Below, one piece after another: positions 17,946 to 24,395 of a stretch of 28,617 nucleotides of DNA; position 1 is the stretch's first letter; each line of letters opens with the position of its first letter. The stretch covers positions 1 to 28,617 of the forward strand of contig SFPF01000053.1 of the NCBI GenBank assembly GCA_004552155.1, written 5' to 3'. The position numbers and the translations under genes are program-made. Source of the DNA: Bacteroidales bacterium. Lineage in GTDB: Bacteria > Bacteroidota > Bacteroidia > Bacteroidales > Bacteroidaceae. A model generated the notes under the pieces. The model was not told where the DNA came from. It worked only from the letters and a program-made list of their open reading frames with translations, and searched no databases.

Positions 17946-18599
17946 ATGATCAGATTATTTCTAATAGTATTATTCGCAACAATCAATCTCAACGTTATGG
18001 CACAGAAAAAGATAATCCAGACGGCAGGGCGCACGCAGTTGGGCGAGTTTGCCCCAGAGTTTGCTCATCTCAACGATGACATTCTCTTTGGCGAGGTGTG
18101 GAGCCGCAACGACCTCCTTAGCCTGCGCGACCGAAGCATCGTCACCCTCACCTCGCTCATCAGCCAGGGCATGACCGACTCGTCGCTCACTTACCACTTG
18201 CAGGAAGCCAAGAAAAACGGCATCACCCGCACCGAAATCTCGGAAATCATCACCCACATCGCCTTTTATGCAGGGTGGCCTAAGGCCTGGGCTGCTTTTC
18301 GGCAGGCAAAAGAAGTGTGGGCGGAAGAAAGCACAGGCAACGACGGCAAGGCCGCTTTCCAAAAAGAGATGATTTTCCCTATCGGTGAGCCTAATACGGC
18401 CTACGCCCGGTTTTTCAAAGGCCACAGTTATCTGGCTCACATTTCAAACGAACAAGTTTGCATTGCCAACGTCACCTTCGAACCCGGATGCCGCAACAAC
18501 TGGCATATCCATCATGCCACGAAAGGCGGCGGGCAAATGTCGTGCAAGCGAGCGCAATTAAGTTTACTTAAATTGCCGAGCGCAGCCGACATTATGTAA
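17946..18599 (+). CDS. Secreted CMD-family protein with N-terminal half of a cupin (split by repeat insertion)
   Basis: Begins with a signal peptide (MIRLFLIVLFATINLNVMAQ). A carboxymuconolactone-decarboxylase-like domain follows at about residues 30-125 (LGEFAPEFAHLNDDILFGEV, ITRTEISEIITHIAFYAGWP). No C-x-x-C peroxidatic pair is visible, so it is not an AhpD-type peroxidase. A cupin begins at about residue 145 and reaches the metal-binding strand NNWHIHHATKGGGQ. There a 63-bp repeat is inserted, adding MSCKRAQLSLLKLPSAADIM and a stop at 18597-18599. The rest of the cupin restarts at the overlapping ATG at 18600. CMD-cupin fusions are common in Bacteroidota; substrates are generally unknown. 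The AraC-type gene downstream may regulate it. Confidence 0.8.
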   Translation: MIRLFLIVLFATINLNVMAQKKIIQTAGRTQLGEFAPEFAHLNDDILFGEVWSRNDLLSLRDRSIVTLTSLISQGMTDSSLTYHLQEAKKNGITRTEISEIITHIAFYAGWPKAWAAFRQAKEVWAEESTGNDGKAAFQKEMIFPIGEPNTAYARFFKGHSYLAHISNEQVCIANVTFEPGCRNNWHIHHATKGGGQMSCKRAQLSLLKLPSAADIM

Positions 18600-18602
18600 A
18601 TG
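18537..18602 (+). mobile_element. 63-bp repeat inserted in the cupin coding region
   Basis: The insert begins ATGTCGTGCAAGCGAGCGCA and ends GACATTATGTAA before ATGCTAATC. Removing 63 bases restores CAAATGCTAATC, which encodes the expected Gly-Gln-Met-Leu-Ile. AAATG stands at both edges (18535-18539 and 18598-18602), as a target duplication would. The centre holds AATTAAGTTTACTTAAATT, nearly palindromic, and the ends carry TGTCG...CGACA. A second copy is at 20479-20541 in the opposite orientation. The insert is a multiple of three but brings an in-frame TAA. Confidence 0.85.
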
Positions 18603-18824
18603 CTAATCGGCGTTGCGGGGCGCGGATGGTATCAGGAAGAGGGAAAACCTGCGCAAGAGATGCTTCCCGGCACGGTGATCCACATTCCTGCCGGCGTGAA
18701 GCACTGGCACGGCGCCGCCGCCGACAGTTGGTTTGCCCATTTGGCTTTTGAGGTGGAAGGCGAGCATGCTTCCAATGAGTGGCTTGAACCGGTAAGCGAT
18801 GAAGAGTATAGGCTTTTGAAGTAA
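18600..18824 (+). CDS. C-terminal half of the split cupin domain
   Basis: Continues the cupin of the preceding gene: MLIGVAGRGWYQEEGKPAQE, then GTVIHIPAGVKHWHGAAADS with the second cupin motif (P-x-G-x-x-H-x-x), then a conserved tail ending SNEWLEPVSDEEYRLLK. Alone it lacks signal peptide and first metal ligands, so it would need to associate with the upstream product to work. The start ATG overlaps the upstream stop by one base (TAAATG), which would allow termination-reinitiation, so both halves could be made in equal amounts. Whether the two pieces reassemble in the periplasm is doubtful, because this half has no export signal. It is best seen as the 3' part of a disrupted gene. Confidence 0.75.
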   Translation: MLIGVAGRGWYQEEGKPAQEMLPGTVIHIPAGVKHWHGAAADSWFAHLAFEVEGEHASNEWLEPVSDEEYRLLK

Positions 18825-18948
18825 CCTCGAGCAAAAATTTGTGATGCTAATGTGGCACATTTACTCTTTATCGGCAATTCGGGGCTGCGAACTTCGTAAT
18901 GAACAATAAACCAAACGTTTTTGAGTTATATAGAAAGGGAATTTGATT

Positions 18949-19839
18949 ATGCAAGAGATTTATCTGAACACCATACAGGGCTTCAACGATTATAACGGGG
19001 TGGAAACGCTCCATCCCTTAGTCAGTGTGTTGCACGTGGAGAACACGGAGCACATTCAAAAGTGTGTGATGCACTATGGGCTTTATGCCATCTATCTTAA
19101 GGAGACGAAGGGTTGCAAACTCTCTTACGGCCGCACGCCCTACGACTTCGACGAGATGACGGTGACGAGTTTCGCGCCGGGGCAGACGGTCACCGTGGAG
19201 CCTAACCCCGATGTGCCTTTTGCTAAATATACGGCTTTGGCTTTCCATCCCGACCTGCTCAACCGCACCTCGTTGGCCAAACAGATAAACCGCTACGAGT
19301 TCTTCGACTATACAAGCACCGAGGCTCTTCACTTGTCGGCACAGGAAGTGGAAGTGTTTCGCGGCGTTCTCTCCATGATAGAACAAGAATTGCATCATGC
19401 CATTGACAAGCACACACGCGAACTGATAGTCTCTAACATTGAGTTGCTGCTCAATTACTGCCTACGCTTCTACGACCGCCAGTTCATCACCCGCGAAGAG
19501 ATAAACCACGGAGTGGTAAAGAGGTTTATCACCATGCTCGACGAGTATATCAAGACCAAAGCCCAACGGGAAGGCCTTCCTTCCGTGGCTTGGTTTGCCG
19601 ATAAGTGTTGCTTATCCACAGGCTATTTCGGTACATTGGTAAAAACAGAAACAGGGAGTGCCGCCAAGGACATCATTGCCGACCGCCTCCTTGCCCATGC
19701 CAAGCAATTGCTGAATGACGACACGCTGGCCGTCTCTAAGGTAAGCGAGCGGCTGGGGTTTGAATATCCGCAGCACTTTGTCCGTTTCTTCAAGATGCAC
19801 ACAGGGATGACGCCGTCACAGTGTAGGAAAGCGTCATGA
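18949..19839 (+). CDS. AraC-family transcriptional regulator
   Basis: Cytoplasmic DNA-binding protein of 296 residues. The N-terminal two thirds is a ligand-sensing region with no signature I can name beyond SYGRTPYDFDEMTVTSFAPG, typical of cupin-like AraC sensors. The last hundred residues contain the paired helix-turn-helix region: WFADKCCLSTGYFGTLVKTE for the first HTH and VSERLGFEYPQHFVRFFKMH for the second, ending with the family's TGMTPSQCRK. The ATG at 18949 is preferred over a TTG two codons earlier. The gene follows the CMD-cupin gene by 124 bases on the same strand, so it may control that gene; the genuine target is not shown by the sequence. Confidence 0.9.
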   Translation: MQEIYLNTIQGFNDYNGVETLHPLVSVLHVENTEHIQKCVMHYGLYAIYLKETKGCKLSYGRTPYDFDEMTVTSFAPGQTVTVEPNPDVPFAKYTALAFHPDLLNRTSLAKQINRYEFFDYTSTEALHLSAQEVEVFRGVLSMIEQELHHAIDKHTRELIVSNIELLLNYCLRFYDRQFITREEINHGVVKRFITMLDEYIKTKAQREGLPSVAWFADKCCLSTGYFGTLVKTETGSAAKDIIADRLLAHAKQLLNDDTLAVSKVSERLGFEYPQHFVRFFKMHTGMTPSQCRKAS

Positions 19840-19932
19840 CGGGGAGTACTATGTTCTTGCCGGTATTTTGAGGATTACTCAACCGAAACGCAATTTTCAA
19901 GTAAGCAAACGGCCTTAGTAAGATAAAAGCGT

Positions 19933-19940
19933 TAATTTTG
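19933..19940 (+). promoter_or_regulatory. Bacteroidota -7 box upstream of the lipoprotein gene
   Basis: TAATTTTG matches TAnnTTTG, 26 bases before the ATG at 19967. No convincing TTTG is seen at -33. Confidence 0.5.
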
Positions 19941-19966
19941 CATCTTGCATACACTATCTTTAATAT

Positions 19967-20410
19967 ATGACACGTAGTATTTTGAAAGGCCTTGCTTGCG
20001 CCTTGTGTCTGGCAACGGGCTTATTGACCGCATGTAAGGATAACAAGAAAGGAGAAGCGCAGAGCGAAAAGCGCACCGAGATGGAACAACGTGCACAAGA
20101 GTTTCTATCTGATGCACGCAAGTCGCTGGTGCAAAAAGATTTCGCCGCCGCCCGGCAAAACATCGAGCAAATGCGCAAAGACTGCTATCTCGCGCTCACA
20201 GGGCGCAGGCAGGGCATCTTGCTCATGGACTCAATTGACTGCGCTGACGCGCAACATCAACTTGTAAAACTCGATAGCCTCGTACGCCAAAATCCCAACG
20301 ATGCCAATCTTGCCGCGCAGTTTGAAGAGAAATGCAAAGAGGTGGATTTCTATAAAAAGAAAATCGTGCACGACCGTAAGGCCATGCAACAGGAAATGGG
20401 AGATTTGTAA
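19967..20410 (+). CDS. Small predicted lipoprotein
   Basis: Protein of 147 residues with a lipoprotein signal: basic start (MTRSILKG), hydrophobic core and lipobox LLTAC with the modified cysteine at about residue 23. The mature part is hydrophilic and strongly helical, with many Gln/Lys/Glu residues (EMEQRAQEFLSDARKSLVQK and a C-terminal KEVDFYKKKIVHDRKAMQQE), suggesting a coiled coil. No enzymatic motif is visible and I do not recognise a named family. It would be anchored in the outer or inner membrane facing the periplasm. It is followed by repeat D and uvrD on the same strand. Codon use looks like its Bacteroidales neighbours. Confidence 0.78.
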   Translation: MTRSILKGLACALCLATGLLTACKDNKKGEAQSEKRTEMEQRAQEFLSDARKSLVQKDFAAARQNIEQMRKDCYLALTGRRQGILLMDSIDCADAQHQLVKLDSLVRQNPNDANLAAQFEEKCKEVDFYKKKIVHDRKAMQQEMGDL

Positions 20411-20428
20411 AACTAAGACAATGAGAGA

Positions 20429-20580
20429 TTAGTAAACAAGTATACAAGTAAACGAGGAAATTTTCGCTTGCACGACATTTACCTAATGTCGGTTGCGCTC
20501 GGCAATTTAAGTAAACTTAATTGCGCTCGCTTGCACGACATCTCTGTCTCGTCTACTCGTTTACTCGTCCACTCGTCTAC
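20429..20580 (-). repeat. Octamer-repeat hairpin element, copy D, with 63-bp repeats in its loop
   Basis: Left arm 20429-20456 (GTAAACAAG, TATACAAG, TAAACGAG). Right arm 20544-20580 (CTCGTCTA, CTCGTTTA, CTCGTCCA, CTCGTCTA units). Here the G-rich arm is first on the minus strand, so the G-U-tolerant fold is on the minus strand, again opposite to the flanking genes (both plus). The loop is expanded by one full and one partial 63-bp repeat. It lies between the lipoprotein and uvrD genes and ends 15 bases before the uvrD ATG. Confidence 0.8.
20464..20541 (-). repeat. 63-bp repeat: one full and one partial tandem copy
   Basis: The full copy is 20479-20541, and the first 15 bases of another (ATGTCGTGCAAGCGA on the minus strand) are at 20464-20478, giving a 63-bp tandem period. 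The full copy differs from that in the cupin gene at only a few positions near its end (AACCGACATTAGG against AGCCGACATTATG). Confidence 0.88.
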
Positions 20581-20595
20581 TATCAAAAACATCCA

Positions 20596-22871
20596 ATGAC
20601 ACTTTCTTTGCAAGAAAAATTCCGCGCGGAACTGAATGAAAAGCAATTCGAGGCCGTTTGCTACGACGACGGTCCCTCGCTCGTGGTGGCAGGAGCGGGT
20701 TCGGGCAAGACGCGCGTGCTGACCTATAAGATTGCATGGCTCATCGCCAACGGCGTTGAACCGTGGCGCATTCTCGCCCTGACGTTTACCAATAAGGCGG
20801 CGCGGGAAATGAATGGGCGCATCGCCGCTATCTGCGACGCAAAGAGCGCAAATGCCGTGTGGAGCGGCACGTTCCACAGCCTGTTCAGCCGTATCTTGCG
20901 CATAGAGAGCGAGGCCGTGGGCATTCCACGCGATTTCACGATTTACGACTCGAGCAACACGCTGAGCGCCATAAAAAAAATAGTGAAAGACCTCGGCCTC
21001 GACGACAAGGCATATAAAGCCTCTGCCATAGCCGGGCGCATATCGAAAGCCAAAAACCTCTTGCAGTTGCCCGCTGACTATGCGGCCGACAAAGACAACC
21101 TCGACCGCGACCGCCGCAACGGAGTGGGCGAACTGTGGCGCATTTACCAGATGTATCAAGACCGCCTGCGCGTGGCCAATGCGCTGGATTTCGACGACAT
21201 TCTGCTCTTTACCCACCGCCTGCTCTTCCAAAACGAAGAGGTGCGCAACAAATACCGAGAGCGGTTTTCGCGTATCCTTGTAGACGAGTATCAGGACACG
21301 AATATGGCGCAACTGCAAATACTCCGCCTGCTCACCACGCCAGAGTCGCGGATCTGCGTTGTGGGCGACGATGCGCAAAGCATATACGGATTTCGCGGGG
21401 CTGACATCACGGGAATTCTTAATTTCACGAAACATTACCCAAAGGCGCACACCGTGAAACTGGAATGCAACTACCGTTCAACCAGTACCATCGTGGAAGC
21501 CGCCAACAGCGTGATACGCCACAACCGCGAGCAGATTTTCAAACAGGTCTACGCTGCCGCTCCCGGCGAGGGCAATAAAATAAAACTCATCAAGGCAGAC
21601 TCCGATAAGGACGAGGCACGCCTCGTGCTGCAAGAAGTGGAGCGGCTGCATTTCCGCGAGCACGTGGAATATCCCGAAGTGGCTATTCTCTATCGCACCA
21701 ATGCGCAGAGCCGTTCGCTGGAAGAAGCCTGCCGCCGAAACGGCATACCATATAAAATATATGGCGGCATGTCGTTTTACGGCCGCAAGGAAATCAAGGA
21801 CGTGTTGGCGTACCTGAGTCTCCCGGCAAGGGGCATCGGGGCCACGACCATCAACCGCCTCCGTGCCCACGCCATAGAACAATCCAGCAGCCTGTGGCAG
21901 GCGTTGAACGGGACAGCAGCCATTCCCTCCCTATCCAATGCGGCGATGAAGAAACTGCTCGACTTTCGCGACCTCATTGCCTCTTTCAGAGAGAAGATTT
22001 CGGAGACGAGCGCCTATCAACTCACGGTGCAAATACTTGAGCAATCCGGCATGACCGCCATGTTTGCAGCCGACAAGAGCCCCGAGGGACAGGCGACAAA
22101 GGACAACATCAACGAGTTCCTGAGTTCCGTTTACAGCAAAGAACTCGAAGTGCAACAAACCGAAGGCAGCACGCTGCACCTGATGGACTTCATGTCGTAC
22201 GTTTCGCTCCTTACTACGACCGACGAGGAAGGCGATGCCGACGCGGCGCACATCAACCTCATGACCATACATGCTTCAAAGGGATTGGAATTTGATGCCG
22301 TGTTTATCACTGGAATGGAAGACGACCTTTTCCCCTCTTCCTCCGCCCGCCTTTATCCCAAAGAGATGGAAGAGGAGCGGCGCCTTTTTTACGTAGCCCT
22401 GACCCGCGCCCGCAAGTTCTGTATTTTGACCCACGCTTCCAACCGATACGTTTACGGGCATATGGAAATGGCCAACCCGAGTCCGTTTCTCGACGAAGTG
22501 GATCCGCGCTACATAGAGCGGGCTGGTTCGCGGTCAACCGCCTCCCGCGCTTCTGCCCCCTTGTTTGGCGGCGCGAATAATTTTGCGGCGCGTTACCGCC
22601 AAAACGCCTCGCCGCAGCCTTCTTTCCCAAAATCGCGCTTTACACCTTTGGGCAGCCGCCCGTCACAGCAAAGTCCTGCGTTTACACCGGCTTCTGCAAC
22701 GCCAGCCCCCGTTGCCGCGCAGTCGGCATGCGGGTGCACGAGCGTTTCGGGCGCGGCACAGTGGTGGGTATTGACGGAGTGGGGGACAGCACCAAGATAC
22801 ACGTCCATTTCGAGGCATCTGGCGACAAGAAACTCTTGGTAAAATTCGCCCGCTTCCAAGTTATTAGTTGA
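20596..22871 (+). CDS. uvrD: UvrD/PcrA-type superfamily 1 DNA helicase, with internal deletion and late frameshift
   Basis: ATP-dependent 3'-5' helicase of repair and replication. Motif Q/I is seen in LNEKQFEAV and AGAGSGKT (residues 33-39); motif Ia in LALTFTNKAAREM; motif II is DEYQDT (230-235); motif III is GDDAQSIYGFRGA; motif IV is LECNYRST; motif V is INLMTIHASKGLEFD; motif VI is EERRLFYVALTRARK. Two defects are seen. At about 21814-21825, KDVLAYL jumps to PARGIGATTINRL without the usual segment between (V-N-P-x-D-x-x-A-F type, about 18 residues), in frame. At about 22705-22730 the frame shifts before the C-terminal RVHERFGRGTVVGIDGVGDS domain, which ends at 22871; the first frame stops at 22842. 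No SD is seen; ATG 20596 fits the family start. Confidence 0.93.
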
Positions 22872-22922
22872 TTTACTGCCAAAAAACGCTCGTTTGCCCT
22901 GCAAATATCCAATAAAAAGCCT

Positions 22923-22930
22923 TATCTTTG
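22923..22930 (+). promoter_or_regulatory. Bacteroidota -7 box for tRNA-Pro
   Basis: TATCTTTG, a match to TAnnTTTG, 30 bases before the tRNA 5' end. A TTTG lies further upstream than usual, so the -33 element is uncertain. Confidence 0.6.
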
Positions 22931-22960
22931 CACTCGCAAAAGAGCAAAATGCCATTTGCA

Positions 22961-23035
22961 CGGGGTGTAGCGCAGTCCGGTTAGCGCACCTGCTTTGGGA
23001 GCAGGGGGTCGAAGGTTCGAATCCTTTCACCCCGA
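22961..23035 (+). tRNA. tRNA-Pro (anticodon TGG)
   Basis: The acceptor arm CGGGGTG pairs with CACCCCG. The D-loop has TAGCGCAGTCCGGTTAGCGC, the anticodon loop is CTTTGGGA with anticodon TGG, and the T-arm is GGTTCGAATC. The discriminator base is A and no CCA is encoded. It begins 90 bases after uvrD and is followed by a terminator. Confidence 0.96.
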
Positions 23036-23047
23036 CAAAACAATTAA

Positions 23048-23096
23048 AGCCGTTGAAAATTAGTACTTTGTTTACAATTTTCAACGGCTTTTTTCT
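23048..23096 (+). terminator. Rho-independent terminator after tRNA-Pro
   Basis: Stem AGCCGTTGAAAATT (23048-23061) with AATTTTCAACGGCT (23076-23089), 14 bp perfect, then a run of T. Confidence 0.92.
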
Positions 23097-23231
23097 TTCT
23101 AAAAAGACCGTTCAAGGTCATAAAGATTTAATATTTTGTACTTATGTTGGTGCATTTTGCGCTATTCTTCACCCAAATCCTTGCAAAATCCTTGCAAGTA
23201 ATCCTGTAACATTTGCGAGACGCAACCATTA
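23097..23231. other. Gap between the two tRNA terminators; short TCCTTGCAA iteration
   Basis: No gene is seen. A small inverted repeat, GACC...GGTC, follows the terminator. AATCCTTGCAA occurs twice nearly in tandem at about 23171-23191, and a related TCCCTTGCAAG lies in the next terminator. No duplicated tRNA end is present, so there is no sign of an integrated element. Confidence 0.5.
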
Positions 23232-23277
23232 GAAAAAAGCAAATCCCTTGCAAGTCTTTTATTGCAGGGGATTTGCT
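23232..23277 (-). terminator. Rho-independent terminator after tRNA-His
   Basis: On the minus strand AGCAAATCCC (23268-23277) pairs with GGGATTTGCT (23238-23247), with an inner TGCAA/TTGCA pairing and a T-run after. It starts 15 bases after the tRNA end. Confidence 0.88.
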
Positions 23278-23291
23278 GTAAAAATTTGGTG

Positions 23292-23366
23292 GGTGGCTAA
23301 TGGGATTCGAACCCATGACATTCAGAACCACAATCTGACGCTCTAACCAGCTGAACTATAGCCACC
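23292..23366 (-). tRNA. tRNA-His (anticodon GTG)
   Basis: On the minus strand it starts GGTGGCTATAG, has anticodon loop TTGTGGT (GTG) and ends TTAGCCACC. The extra G at position -1 faces the discriminator C, as expected for tRNA-His. CCA is not encoded. Confidence 0.96.
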
Positions 23367-23393
23367 ATGTCTGCCTTCTTTCCGAAAGCGATG

Positions 23394-23424
23394 CAAAGGT
23401 AACGCTTTTTGTTAAACCTGCAAA
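23394..23424 (-). promoter_or_regulatory. Bacteroidota promoter for tRNA-His
   Basis: On the minus strand TTTG (23421-23424), a 19-base spacer, then TACCTTTG (23394-23401). This is a full match to TTTG-N19-TAnnTTTG, 27 bases upstream of the tRNA. Confidence 0.88.
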
Positions 23425-23487
23425 GGGTTTGCGCGATTTTTTGCCATTATCTCATAAGAAAAACGGCAAAGGCGGGCGGCGCAGGCT

Positions 23488-24372
23488 TTATTCCGCAGGA
23501 TAATAGTCGTGCTTGGCTGCTGCCAAAGTGTTGAGCATCAGCATACAGATAGTCATAGGACCAACGCCACCGGGGACGGGCGTGATGAAACTGCAAAGAG
23601 GGGCAACTTCGTCGAACTTAACGTCACCGCAAAGGCGGAAGCCTTTCGGGCGGCTGGCGTCGGGTACGCGGGTCGTGCCTACGTCTATTACGGTCGCGCC
23701 AGGTTTTATCATTTCAGCCGTGACAAATTCAGGTCTGCCCATGGCGGCAATCAGTATGTCGGCGCTGCGGCAAATTTCCTTTAAGTTGGCTGTGCGGCTG
23801 TGGCACACGGTGACGGTGGCGTCGCCGAAATTCTTCATCATCATCAAGGAAGCCATCGGTTTGCCCACGATGTTGGAGCGTCCCAGCACAACGCAGTGCT
23901 TGCCGGAAGTAGGAATGTTGTAACGACGCAGGAGTTCGATAATTCCTTTGGGCGTTGCGGAGAGGTAGCAAGGCAGGCCGATGTTCATTCTTCCTACATT
24001 CACGGGGTGGAAACCGTCCACATCCTTGCGATAATCGATGGTTTCAATCACCTTTTGCTCTGAAATGTGCGCCGGCAGGGGCAATTGCACGATAAAGCCA
24101 TCGATGTCTTCATTTTCATTAAGTCCATTGATACAGGCCAGCAGTTCCTCTTCCGTCACATCATCCTCGAAACGGATAAGCGTGCTTTCAAAGCCGCAGG
24201 CTTCGCAGGCCAGCACTTTGTTGCGCACGTAAGTTTCGCTTCCGCCGTCGTGTCCAACGAGTATGGCGGCGAGGTGCGGGCGTTTCATACCCTTCGCCAC
24301 CATTTCGGCAACTTCTGCGGCAATTTCCTGCTTAATCGTTGCAGCCGTAGTCTTTCCGTCAATAATTGTCAT
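23488..24372 (-). CDS. folD: Bifunctional methylene-THF dehydrogenase / methenyl-THF cyclohydrolase
   Basis: Cytoplasmic FolD converts 5,10-methylene-THF to 5,10-methenyl-THF with NADP and then hydrolyses it to 10-formyl-THF, feeding purine and formyl-Met synthesis. The 294 residues match the family. Visible are HDGGSETYVRNKVLACE with the catalytic Tyr and Lys, IDGFIVQLPLP, KDVDGFHPVNVG, the nucleotide-binding VVLGRSNIVGKP, and the closing FITPVPGGVGPMTI. The start at 24372 begins MTIIDGK; a longer in-frame reading upstream overlaps the phosphoesterase gene and has no family similarity. It is the third gene behind the CNNM and phosphoesterase genes, 23 bases after the latter. No defect is seen. 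Confidence 0.96.
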   Translation of the reverse strand: MTIIDGKTTAATIKQEIAAEVAEMVAKGMKRPHLAAILVGHDGGSETYVRNKVLACEACGFESTLIRFEDDVTEEELLACINGLNENEDIDGFIVQLPLPAHISEQKVIETIDYRKDVDGFHPVNVGRMNIGLPCYLSATPKGIIELLRRYNIPTSGKHCVVLGRSNIVGKPMASLMMMKNFGDATVTVCHSRTANLKEICRSADILIAAMGRPEFVTAEMIKPGATVIDVGTTRVPDASRPKGFRLCGDVKFDEVAPLCSFITPVPGGVGPMTICMLMLNTLAAAKHDYYPAE

Positions 24373-24373
24373 C

Positions 24374-24391
24374 CTATATATATAATATTGT
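24374..24391 (-). promoter_or_regulatory. AT-rich box directly upstream of folD
   Basis: Minus strand ACAATATTATATATATAG ends one base before the folD ATG. It is identical over 18 bases to the box before the OPT gene (11380-11397). Confidence 0.45.
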
Positions 24392-24395
24392 ATGG

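Noticed and set aside
20479..21450. Minus-strand frame of 323 codons ending in MSCKRAQ-like text
   Set aside because: Antisense to uvrD motifs and ending inside the 63-bp repeat; the shared peptide is only a translation of the repeat.
22961..23366. tRNA-associated integrated element with att sites
   Set aside because: No duplicated tRNA end and no integrase; the two tRNAs each have their own promoter and terminator.
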